Shown in pieces: positions 1-5,782 of a DNA stretch of 5,788 bases (position 1 is its first letter; each line of letters opens with the position of its first letter). A model generated the notes under the pieces. The model was given only the letters and a program-made list of their open reading frames with translations, had not been told where the DNA came from and searched no databases. Source of the DNA: HyVt-560 sp964577195 (lineage in GTDB: Bacteria > Pseudomonadota > Gammaproteobacteria > UWMA-0217); NCBI GenBank assembly GCA_964577195.1, contig CAZNYF010000171.1, forward strand, positions 1 to 5,788, read 5' to 3'. The position numbers were made by a program, and so were the translations under genes.

Positions 1-204
1 AGTATTTGCATAAGGAATGAGTCCATAGAGTGTTCTCACCTTGTAATCAGGCGTTAGCAATCAGTTCGCTATGTCGCGAGAAGCGCTATGATTAAGCTAT
101 CGTTTTGACTTAGGGCATCTCTAAAAATAGAAGTGCCCCGAGCCTCTTGGTGGAGCGTACTTGAGTAAGAAATCAAGCCCTTAAGAATGAAAACCTCGTA
201 AGGA
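1..204. other. Non-coding stretch downstream of pfp; one possible element end
   Basis: I see no gene here. Notable is GGCATCTCTAAA at 114-125, which occurs in inverted orientation at 3129-3140 and looks like the tip of an insertion element. A short hairpin CTTGA/TCAAG lies at 160-177. Together with 205-259 this makes a gene-free stretch of 259 bp at the window edge; a gene ending further left cannot be excluded. Confidence 0.5.
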
Positions 205-229
205 TAAAAATCCCCGGATGAACCGGGGA
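205..229 (-). terminator. Rho-independent terminator of pfp (and perhaps sat-pfp)
   Basis: TCCCCGG (211-217) and CCGGGGA (223-229) form a perfect 7-bp GC-rich stem with the loop ATGAA. Read on the minus strand, it is followed directly by five T (206-210). It lies about 30 bp after the pfp stop codon, which fits the end of that transcript. Confidence 0.9.
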
Positions 230-254
230 TCTTAATTTCATGAAATTTAAGATC
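228..254. repeat. Inverted repeat between pfp stop and its terminator
   Basis: GATCTTAATTTCA (228-240) is followed immediately by TGAAATTTAAGATC (241-254). The arms are complementary over 13 bp with one bulged base, so they can form an AT-rich hairpin in the pfp 3' UTR. The arm overlaps the terminator stem by two bases, so the two hairpins are stacked or mutually exclusive. Confidence 0.75.
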
Positions 255-259
255 TATCT

Positions 260-1519
260 CTAAATCTCAAATTTCTCCAGCTTCTGTTCAACTGATTCAT
301 TCTTTAGCGTCACATAGCTTGGCATGCCGTTATCTTCATAAGGAGGATACGCTTCGCCTTGAATTAATGGCTGAAGATACTCTCTGCATGCGTCGGTGAT
401 ACCAAAACCATCGTCTGAAATATATTCAGCGGGCATCATTTTTTCGACGTTGGCGACTTCAGATAAAGGTGCTTTGCCGATTTTCCATTCGTAGGGCTTG
501 CTGGAAATACGCTCAATGGTTGGCATGATGGAATTATCGCCTTCCAGTGCCATTTCAACGCCTGCCTTGCCCAATGCGTAAGCTTGCTCAACATCGGATT
601 TGGATGAGAGGTGACGTGCTGCGCGTTGCAGGTAATCGGCGACTGCCCAGTGAAATTTGTATCCCAGCTCGTCTTTGATCATGTTGGCAACGACGGGTGC
701 TGCGCCACCGAGTTGCGCATGGCCGAATGAATCGCGGGTACCTTGTTCGGCGAGGAATTTGCCGTCAGGCCAGTGAACGCCTTCGGAAACAACGATGCTG
801 CAATAGTCGTACTTATCAACTTTGGCTTTGACTTGTGCCATGAATTTGTCTTTGTCGAATTCAACTTCGGGGAACAGGATGAGTACAGGGATATCGTTGT
901 TCTCATCGGCTGCCAATCCGCCTGCTGCGGCTATCCAACCTGCGTGACGCCCCATGACTTCGAGGACGAAGATTTTAGTGGAGGTTTTCGCCATTGAGCG
1001 AACGTCGTAGCTGGCTTCCAGCGTGGAGACGGCAATGTATTTGGCAACAGAGCCAAAACCTGGGCAGTTGTCTGTGATCGGTAGATCGTTATCAACTGTT
1101 TTCGGTACGTGGATCGCTTGTATGGGGTAGCCCATTTCCTCGGAAAGCTGGGAGACCTTGTAGCAAGTGTCAGCTGAGTCGCCGCCACCGTTGTAGAAAA
1201 AGTAGCCGATGTCGTGGGCTTTGAAGACTTCGATCAGACGCTCATATTCGCGCTTGTTTTTTTCCAGGCTTTTTAGCTTGAAGCGGCAAGAACCAAATGC
1301 GCCGGAAGGCGTGTGCATGAGTGCGGCGATATCTTCATCAGATTCTTTGCTGGTGTCGATCAGGTCTTCGGTGAGTGCGCCGATGATGCCATTGCGACCA
1401 GCATAAACGGTGCCGATTTTGTCGGGATGCTTGCGGGCTGTTTGGATCACTCCACAAGCGGATGCGTTGATGACGGATGTGACGCCACCAGACTGTGCAT
1501 AAAATGCATTTTTAGGCAT
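260..1519 (-). CDS. pfp: Pyrophosphate-dependent 6-phosphofructokinase (diphosphate--fructose-6-phosphate 1-phosphotransferase), 419 aa
   Basis: Cytosolic enzyme that reversibly transfers phosphate between PPi and fructose-6-phosphate, serving glycolysis or, in reverse, gluconeogenesis and the Calvin cycle. Seen in the protein: an N-terminal phosphate-donor loop GGVTSVINA (11-19), GGGDS (111-115), PKTVDND (139-145) with the catalytic base expected at Asp143, MGRHAGW (189-195) for sugar-phosphate binding, and YLQRAARH (296-303). Lys140 before TVDND is the residue typical of PPi users (Gly in E. coli PfkA), and Asp114 fits the PPi type. The Mg-binding Asp103 of E. coli PfkA is Gly113 here. From memory the closest match is the Methylococcus capsulatus enzyme, which was reported also to act on sedoheptulose-7-phosphate. 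The length of about 420 aa fits that subgroup. The ATG start is supported by GGAGT at 1527-1531, 7 nt upstream. It lies 116 bp downstream of sat and ends before a strong terminator. The PFK family is certain; PPi specificity is very likely. Confidence 0.95.
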   Translation of the reverse strand: MPKNAFYAQSGGVTSVINASACGVIQTARKHPDKIGTVYAGRNGIIGALTEDLIDTSKESDEDIAALMHTPSGAFGSCRFKLKSLEKNKREYERLIEVFKAHDIGYFFYNGGGDSADTCYKVSQLSEEMGYPIQAIHVPKTVDNDLPITDNCPGFGSVAKYIAVSTLEASYDVRSMAKTSTKIFVLEVMGRHAGWIAAAGGLAADENNDIPVLILFPEVEFDKDKFMAQVKAKVDKYDYCSIVVSEGVHWPDGKFLAEQGTRDSFGHAQLGGAAPVVANMIKDELGYKFHWAVADYLQRAARHLSSKSDVEQAYALGKAGVEMALEGDNSIMPTIERISSKPYEWKIGKAPLSEVANVEKMMPAEYISDDGFGITDACREYLQPLIQGEAYPPYEDNGMPSYVTLKNESVEQKLEKFEI

Positions 1520-1544
1520 GATAAAAACTCCGTAAATTATAAAT

Positions 1545-1622
1545 GTAGGAGCGGCGCCCCGCCGCGATAAGCTTATGTGATCAGTGAGAGCAAAGCTTTC
1601 GCGGCGAGGGCGCCGCTCCTAC
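1545..1622. repeat. REPIN: two inverted REP units between sat and pfp
   Basis: Unit 1 (1545-1574) starts GTAGGAGCGGCG and unit 2 (1593-1622) is its inverted copy ending CGCCGCTCCTAC. They are complementary over 30 nt except for one single-base indel in each arm, and the spacer is 18 nt. Each unit also has its own hairpin: GCGGCG/CGCCGC at 1551-1565 and at 1601-1616. A GTAG at the outer end of a GC-rich palindrome is the hallmark of gammaproteobacterial REPs moved by RAYT (TnpA-REP) transposases; no RAYT gene is in the window. On the minus strand it begins 13 nt after the sat stop codon and ends 25 nt before the pfp start, so in a joint transcript it would fold strongly and could stabilise or separate the two messages. 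It has no T-run and so is not a classic terminator. Confidence 0.9.
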
Positions 1623-1635
1623 GGGTTAATATGAT

Positions 1636-2826
1636 TTAAGCGTTGAGGCTTTTGTAATAGTTGATGAGAATTTCTGCCACTTCCGGGCGAGAGAATTCTT
1701 TTGGCGGTGCTTTGCCTTCGCCGAGCATTTCTCTGACCTTGGTACCGGAAAGCAGCACAAAGTCATCTTTCTCGTGATCAGGCGCTTCGCTCATCATCAC
1801 AACCTTGTTCAATTTCTTGGAGTAGGCGGTGTGATCTGCGCGGAAAATTTCGATATCCAATGCGCCTTCAGGCACTTCGTTATCGAAAATAGTCTGTGCA
1901 TCGAATGCACCATAGTAATCGCCAACACCCGCGTGATCGCGACCAATAATGAAATGCGTCGCGCCCATGTTCTGACGGAAAACGGCGTGTAGCACGGCTT
2001 CGCGAGGGCCGGCATATAACATGTCGAAACCGTAACCGGTGACCATCACGCTGTTAGGCGGAAAGTACAGATCGGCCATTTTGCGAATCGCCTCATCACG
2101 AACATCCGCAGGGATATCGCCAGCCTTGAGCTTACCGAGCAACATGTGGATAACCAGACCATCGCAACCGAGACGATCCATTGCCATGTGGCAAAGCTCT
2201 TCGTGTGCCAGATGCATTGGGTTACGGGTTTGGAAAGCAACGATTTTCTTCCAGCCGTTAGCTTCAATATCATTGCGAATTTCTACCGCTGTCTTAAATG
2301 TATCCGGGAAATCAGTTTCGAAGTAAGAATAGTTCAGCACTTCGATCGAACCTGAAATCGCAAAGTTACCGACGCTTAGAAAAGCTTCAACACCGGGGTG
2401 CTCTGCATCTTCGGTGCCATAAATCTTGTTAGCCATGCCTTTGAGCTGCTCATCGGAGATTTCTTCGATAGCATCAACGTCCATTACAGCCACTACAGGG
2501 TTGCCGTCTACATTAGGATCACGCAGTGCGATACGCTTGGCATCCTTGATATCCGAGACATCGGATACCATGTTCAAAACAGGTGTTGGCCAGAACGTAC
2601 CATCCGTCATTTTCATGGAATCGCAAACGCCCTGAGCGTCAGCCACATTCATATAGCCAGTCAGCGGGTTAAAGTAACCACCACCGAGCATTACGGCATT
2701 GGCGGCCGCAGCGGAACTCACAATAATGGAAGGCAGACCTTCAGCTTCTTTAGTCAGTGCCTGATGTTTCTCGGTGTCGGAAACAAACAGCGGATTTAGC
2801 TCATCTGAGCCTAATGGTTTGATCAT
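1636..2826 (-). CDS. sat: Sulfate adenylyltransferase (ATP sulfurylase), single-subunit Sat type, 396 aa
   Basis: Catalyses ATP + sulfate = APS + PPi in the cytosol. It activates sulfate for reduction, or works in reverse in sulfur oxidisers, where APS + PPi gives ATP and sulfate. Seen: an N-terminal PUA-like part (about 1-165) and a nucleotidyltransferase domain (about 170-390) with QTRNPMHLAHE (199-209, the HxxH pair His205/His208), YAGPREAVLHA (271-281), GRDHAG (295-300) and SGTKVREML (360-368). There is no C-terminal APS kinase domain, so this is the short bacterial/archaeal Sat, not a PAPS synthase and not CysD/CysN. The ATG at 2826 is chosen because AGGA (plus strand 2832-2835) lies 5 nt upstream. 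An in-frame TTG at 2850 would add eight residues and put that ribosome site inside the gene. No aprAB, APS kinase or cys gene is in the window, so the physiological direction cannot be read here. It is followed by a REPIN and pfp in the same direction. Confidence 0.96.
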   Translation of the reverse strand: MIKPLGSDELNPLFVSDTEKHQALTKEAEGLPSIIVSSAAAANAVMLGGGYFNPLTGYMNVADAQGVCDSMKMTDGTFWPTPVLNMVSDVSDIKDAKRIALRDPNVDGNPVVAVMDVDAIEEISDEQLKGMANKIYGTEDAEHPGVEAFLSVGNFAISGSIEVLNYSYFETDFPDTFKTAVEIRNDIEANGWKKIVAFQTRNPMHLAHEELCHMAMDRLGCDGLVIHMLLGKLKAGDIPADVRDEAIRKMADLYFPPNSVMVTGYGFDMLYAGPREAVLHAVFRQNMGATHFIIGRDHAGVGDYYGAFDAQTIFDNEVPEGALDIEIFRADHTAYSKKLNKVVMMSEAPDHEKDDFVLLSGTKVREMLGEGKAPPKEFSRPEVAEILINYYKSLNA

Positions 2827-2831
2827 GGTAA

Positions 2832-2837
2832 TCCTCA
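2832..2837 (-). promoter_or_regulatory. Ribosome binding site of sat
   Basis: TGAGGA on the minus strand, with AGGA ending 5 nt before the ATG at 2826. It decides the start in favour of this ATG over the in-frame TTG at 2850. Confidence 0.8.
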
Positions 2838-2990
2838 ATATCAATCGCAAAAGCAGGGAAGCGGAGTTTCAGGTTGTGACGTAGCTGTCTGATTGAGTAT
2901 CGGCAGACCAAAACCAAAACTTCGCGCACGAAAATTGGGCGTGATTGTGCCCGATTTAGCCGTCTTCTTCCAGTTTCACGCGAACGGGTA
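2838..2990. other. sat upstream region, no clear promoter
   Basis: The region between the sat start and the degraded element carries no gene. It contains a small inverted repeat GGGC/GCCC at 2937-2952. I could not find a well-matched sigma-70 pair on the minus strand, so the sat promoter is not assigned. With the elements to its right this belongs to a gene-free stretch of about 660 bp (2827-3489). Confidence 0.4.
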
Positions 2991-3140
2991 GCGCTAAAAA
3001 TTCATGAATGATCATTTTGACTGCAGAATCTACAAGAACAACATCGCTAAGGCGAAGCAATAGTCCCGCTATTACAGTAGCTTAGCGACGCCCTTTTAAA
3101 AACACTGAATCTGCTTCAGCCAGATTTATTTAGAGATGCC
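2990..3140. mobile_element. Probable degenerate MITE / hairpin element
   Basis: A central hairpin at 3044-3088 has an outer stem TCGCTAAG/CTTAGCGA and a tip stem AATAG/CTATT around TCCCG. Further out, GCAGAATC (3023-3030) pairs with GAATCTGC (3107-3114) at 7 of 8 positions. The right end is TTTAGAGATGCC (3129-3140), which looks like an insertion element terminus. The expected left partner is not recognisable near 2990, so this would be an old or truncated copy. The left boundary is a guess from symmetry around the hairpin tip. Confidence 0.45.
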
Positions 3141-3230
3141 GAAATCTAAAATTTAAGGGAAATGAATATCGAGGCGGAGTTCAGTTGAACCAGCTACCTT
3201 GGTCGTGGTTTTGTGAGCCATGATCATGTC

Positions 3231-3395
3231 TAGGAGGCTGTCTGAGAATAGAGAACCTACTGCAAATCCCTCAGAAACCATTAACTGAGCTTATCAAAAT
3301 CGTTAAATAGACCCGCTATTCGCCTCTTTTGATAAACCCATTTAATGGCTCCTGAGTGATTTTCGCTACGGCTCCTATTCTCGGACAGCCTCCTA
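3231..3395. mobile_element. 165-bp palindromic MITE
   Basis: The left end TAGGAGGCTGTCTGAGAATAG (3231-3251) and the right end (3375-3395) are inverted copies with 20 of 21 matches; one more C/G pair extends this to 3230/3396. The whole element is a palindrome: the two 80-nt arms (3231-3310 and 3316-3395) align without gaps, match at 60 of 80 positions by my count, and flank the 5-nt centre ACCCG. CTAG occurs at both outer ends (3230-3233 and 3393-3396), consistent with duplication of TA or CTAG at insertion, as in some IS5-family groups; under a CTAG duplication the element itself is 3234-3392. It has no open frame and depends on a transposase elsewhere. It lies between the divergent sat and cupin genes, 95 bp before the cupin start. 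Confidence 0.88.
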
Positions 3396-3475
3396 GCGGT
3401 GGAGCCTCGAGAGTGGAAGAAATGTACACTACGTGGGAACATGAACTATTTAAAATCAATTATCAGACTTGATCC

Positions 3476-3480
3476 AAGGA
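3476..3480 (+). promoter_or_regulatory. Ribosome binding site of the cupin gene
   Basis: AAGGA 9 nt before the ATG at 3490. It supports this start and rules in favour of this frame over an overlapping open frame beginning at 3399. Confidence 0.7.
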
Positions 3481-3489
3481 TAAAAAATT

Positions 3490-3894
3490 ATGAGTGTTGG
3501 CAATACGAAAGAGGCTGCAGCAGATACCTCCGCTGTTTGGCAAAACCATGTATCCATCCCAGATACACCGGAAGGTTTTACGCTGAGGACAACCTATCCT
3601 ACCAACCCTAATGGCGCGGAAGTGATGCTGGAACGTTGGGACGCAGGTTCAGAAGAACCGCCACACTCTCATCCTGGTGATGATATGACTGTTGTGGTTG
3701 AAGGGAAAATGTCAATCCAGTTTTTTACGAAATTGGCTGGAGAGCTTGTACCCGACGGCGCGCAAATTATCATCAATAAGGGTGATACCGGCTATATCAA
3801 AGCTGGTCGGATTCATGATGCCAAATATATTGAGAACTGCAAGTTGGTCTATGTCCACGATAAAGCTTTTGGATTTACCGCTGAAGGCGATTAA
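3490..3894 (+). CDS. Small single-domain cupin protein, 134 aa, function unknown
   Basis: The protein is one beta-barrel cupin domain with no signal peptide or membrane segment, so it is probably cytosolic. Cupin motif 1 spans about 53-72 (PPHSHPGDDMTVVVEG at the core): His59 and His61 are the expected metal ligands, and Asp65 stands where the family usually has Glu. Motif 2 spans 98-113 (GDTGYIKAGRIHDAKY): His109 is the third metal ligand, the usual Pro is Lys104 and the usual Asn is Tyr113. A metal site is therefore likely but not fully canonical. Substrate and reaction cannot be told; small cupins include isomerases, dioxygenases and sensors. The ATG is supported by AAGGA at 3476-3480, 9 nt upstream. 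The gene begins 95 bp after the MITE and is divergent from sat. A hairpin lies about 50 bp after its stop. It seems to be transcribed alone. Confidence 0.85.
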   Translation: MSVGNTKEAAADTSAVWQNHVSIPDTPEGFTLRTTYPTNPNGAEVMLERWDAGSEEPPHSHPGDDMTVVVEGKMSIQFFTKLAGELVPDGAQIIINKGDTGYIKAGRIHDAKYIENCKLVYVHDKAFGFTAEGD

Positions 3895-3946
3895 TCTGGT
3901 GTTAATGTTTTTGATTTCGCGGTGCGAATCTACACTTTTAAATAAA

Positions 3947-3971
3947 CCCGGCCTTGCTCAAGGCACACGGG
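3947..3971 (+). terminator. Hairpin after the cupin gene, possible weak terminator
   Basis: CCCGGCCTT (3947-3955) and AAGGC/CGGG (3960-3971) form a GC-rich stem with the loop GCTC and a bulge ACA. The first T-rich stretch comes only about 20 nt later, so termination would be inefficient or factor-dependent. It is placed about 50 bp after the cupin stop codon. Confidence 0.45.
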
Positions 3972-4254
3972 AATAAGTTCTCTGTTTTGTCAGTTTTTCC
4001 AGACGAGCGTGCTAACCGTTTGGCTGTATGATGTTAAAGTATCAAAAGTAACATTATTATTGTTGTAAGGGATTCTTGATTGATATTTTTTATTTTAGTA
4101 ATTGGTCACACGCTAAAATGCACGCTTACAAAATTTTGTAATGAGTATCTCATTTTAACGAGTGGTGATCGAATAATGTTATACCTTGTCCAAGTGACTT
4201 AAAAAATAAAAATATCGCACGTTTAGTGAAGGAGAAATAACAAGTCAACCTACG

Positions 4255-4298
4255 TAGTCATGTCTATTATTCGTCAGTTTAACTGCCATAGATGACTA
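4255..4298. repeat. Interrupted inverted repeat in the leader of the DUF4185-like gene
   Basis: TAGTCA (4255-4260) plus TCTAT (4263-4267) pair with ATAGA (4288-4292) plus TGACTA (4293-4298), with a two-base bulge. Inside lies the small palindrome CAGTTTAACTG (4275-4285). It could be an RNA hairpin in the leader or a protein-binding site. No T-run follows on the plus strand, so it is not a standard terminator. Confidence 0.55.
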
Positions 4299-4329
4299 AA
4301 ATAAGAATAAAAAAAATAGATTCAAAGTC

Positions 4330-4353
4330 GTATTAAAGTATTTATTTTAATAC
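4330..4353. promoter_or_regulatory. Perfect 8-bp inverted repeat, candidate operator
   Basis: GTATTAAA (4330-4337) and TTTAATAC (4346-4353) are perfectly complementary with an 8-bp spacer, 27 bp before the TTG start of the secreted-protein gene. Size and symmetry fit a dimeric regulator site or a leader hairpin. In DNA this AT-rich, chance is possible. Confidence 0.35.
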
Positions 4354-4368
4354 AACCAATAAAACTTC

Positions 4369-4374
4369 AGGGGA
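4369..4374 (+). promoter_or_regulatory. Ribosome binding site deciding the TTG start
   Basis: AGGGGA, 6 nt before TTG at 4381. Together with the signal peptide that begins at this codon, it fixes the unusual start. Confidence 0.75.
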
Positions 4375-4380
4375 AGTAAT

Positions 4381-5676
4381 TTGAGAACAAACCTAAATTT
4401 ATCGGTTTTATGCGCTGTGCTGTTAATTCAGCCAGTGAGTGCGGGTACCGCAAAAACAACGGTAGGAGTTGCTGCGTATGGTGAACGATCTGCACCACTC
4501 GATCATTCAGACTCATCCAATGTTAGAGACGCAATTAAAATTCCAAAAGGTGTCGTGTTTAAACCAGAGACTTTATTCCGTTCGGTAAGTGGCTTTGGAG
4601 ATAACTGGTGTACTACTTGGGCAGCTGATAATAGCCAAATAACTTCTATGGATGATGGTAGCTGGGTTTCCGGGGATCCTACCTTCCATAACATGACGTA
4701 CCGAATCGAGGGTGATGCAGATGATTTTACGCGATCCAGAATTGCCGGCTACCCCGAATTTCTCTATGGCAACGAAGATCAGCCCGGTTGGTTTGGTTAT
4801 GGCATTGTTGCTATTAATGAGACCATTTATTCGATGGTTTCGAGAACCCCGAGTAATACATTTCAAGGCCCATTTCGTGGCGTAAAAATGCTGAAATCGA
4901 CTGACAATGGTCAGTCGTGGTACCGCGTGAATAAAAATGGCGATACACGTTTGGTGTCCCCGTCAGATGATGCAGCACGCAATAGTCTTGCTGCCGACGA
5001 TATGTTTTTTATGGAAGAATTTGGTAGAACCGCCCATGGGCAAACGGCGTATCCGTTTTCCTGGGTCTCTTTTGTACAAAACGGGCAAGCCGCGAGTGCC
5101 TCTCCGGATGGATATATCTATATTTACGCACCGGAAAGCTCTCAGGCAAATCAATTATTGCTTGCTCGCGCCAAAGAAGAGGAATTTGAGCAACGCGATA
5201 ACTGGGAATACTTCAAGCAATGGAATGGCAGCACCCCGGTCTGGACACGTGATATTAGCCAACGTGGCAATGTGCTTGTTTATCCGGAGAAGAACAGTAA
5301 AGGCCAAGATTTCAGTTGGTATTCCTGGCTCCCCTCTGTGGTCTGGAACGAAGGGTTGGGTGTTTACGTAATGGCTAATGGCGGTGTCTACGCTAAGAAT
5401 TACAACTGGGATTGGCTGGATGTTAGCGGTAGTCTCGGGTTTTGGTATTCAGAAAACCCTTACGGTCCGTGGACGCAGTTTTACTATACCGATCATTTCA
5501 TTGTTGACGATCCCGCCAATAGGACGTATCAACCAAAATTATCTCCAAAATGGATCAGTGATGATGGTGAAGAGATGGTGCTGATTTGGTCCGATGCAAT
5601 GGCCAATGAAGATGGTCAGACACATACAGTGAACTACCGCTGGAATCAGATGAAAATTGATCTGGTGATTGAATAG
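4381..5676 (+). CDS. Secreted DUF4185-like / sialidase-like beta-propeller protein, 431 aa
   Basis: The protein has a typical Sec signal peptide: MRTNLN, a hydrophobic core LSVLCAVLLI (8-16 region) and QPVSA ahead of Gly22, a likely signal peptidase I site after Ala21. The mature part is rich in aromatic residues and looks like a beta-propeller. It has DNWCTTWAADN (74-84), an Asp-box STDNGQSW (173-180) exactly fitting SxDxGxTW/SW of sialidase-like blades, GYIYIYA (244-250), YSENPYGPWTQFY (356-368) and a C-terminal block with LSPKWISDDG (387-396). The last two resemble the closing blades of DUF4185 and GH43-like proteins. A role in binding or cutting exported polysaccharides is possible, but no catalytic residues can be assigned. 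The TTG start is chosen because AGGGGA at 4369-4374 sits 6 nt upstream and the signal peptide begins exactly there. It stands alone behind an AT-rich leader and before a terminator. Family assignment is from memory of motif patterns. Confidence 0.85.
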   Translation: MRTNLNLSVLCAVLLIQPVSAGTAKTTVGVAAYGERSAPLDHSDSSNVRDAIKIPKGVVFKPETLFRSVSGFGDNWCTTWAADNSQITSMDDGSWVSGDPTFHNMTYRIEGDADDFTRSRIAGYPEFLYGNEDQPGWFGYGIVAINETIYSMVSRTPSNTFQGPFRGVKMLKSTDNGQSWYRVNKNGDTRLVSPSDDAARNSLAADDMFFMEEFGRTAHGQTAYPFSWVSFVQNGQAASASPDGYIYIYAPESSQANQLLLARAKEEEFEQRDNWEYFKQWNGSTPVWTRDISQRGNVLVYPEKNSKGQDFSWYSWLPSVVWNEGLGVYVMANGGVYAKNYNWDWLDVSGSLGFWYSENPYGPWTQFYYTDHFIVDDPANRTYQPKLSPKWISDDGEEMVLIWSDAMANEDGQTHTVNYRWNQMKIDLVIE

Positions 5677-5725
5677 TTCAGCCTAACTAAATATTCTCCA
5701 GGTAATGTTTTCTCGCTAGAGTAAA

Positions 5726-5750
5726 TCCCGCCATTGTTGGCGGGAGCCTT
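5726..5750 (+). terminator. Rho-independent terminator of the DUF4185-like gene
   Basis: TCCCGCC (5726-5732) and GGCGGGA (5739-5745) form a perfect 7-bp stem with the loop ATTGTT, followed by GCCTTTT. The T-run is short and offset by three bases, so strength is moderate. It lies 50 bp after the stop codon. Confidence 0.8.
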
Positions 5751-5760
5751 TTGCGGTTTA

Positions 5761-5782
5761 AGTATTACTACTCAGTAATATT
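5761..5782. repeat. Short inverted repeat at the window edge
   Basis: AGTATTACT (5761-5769) and AGTAATATT (5774-5782) are complementary at 8 of 9 positions around ACTC. It may be a second hairpin after the terminator or part of the next gene's control region; the window ends here. Confidence 0.4.

Larger units (their letters stand above)
3972..4368. other. AT-rich non-coding leader of the secreted-protein gene
   Basis: Most of the 486 bp between the cupin stop and the TTG at 4381 is clearly richer in A and T than the genes around it. I see no supported gene here. It contains the inverted repeats listed at 4255-4298 and 4330-4353. An AAGGAG-like stretch at 4228-4234 is not followed by a start codon at a usable distance. 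Promoter hexamers here are too poor to assign. Confidence 0.6.

Noticed and set aside
1545..1622. The REPIN as a rho-independent terminator of sat
   Set aside because: The stem is strong but no T-run follows it on the minus strand.
2398..2799. 133-codon plus-strand open frame inside sat
   Set aside because: It is antisense to a well-conserved enzyme and shows no recognisable domain; such frames are expected by chance opposite real genes.
2827..2850. Longer sat starting at an in-frame TTG at 2850
   Set aside because: The ribosome binding site AGGA sits just before the ATG at 2826 and would lie inside the longer gene; the extra eight residues have no family resemblance that I recognise.
3399..3611. 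70-codon open frame overlapping the cupin start
   Set aside because: It starts just after the MITE end, lacks a good ribosome site and overlaps a cupin gene with clear family motifs in another frame.
4186..4215. TTGTCC and a downstream A/T-rich block as a promoter for the secreted-protein gene
   Set aside because: The -10 match is poor and the surrounding DNA is so AT-rich that such pairs occur by chance.
4260..4295. Possible 11-residue leader peptide (MSIIRQFNCHR) before the secreted protein
   Set aside because: The nearest purine-rich site (4228-4234) is about 25 nt away, too far for initiation, and the peptide has no run of regulatory codons.
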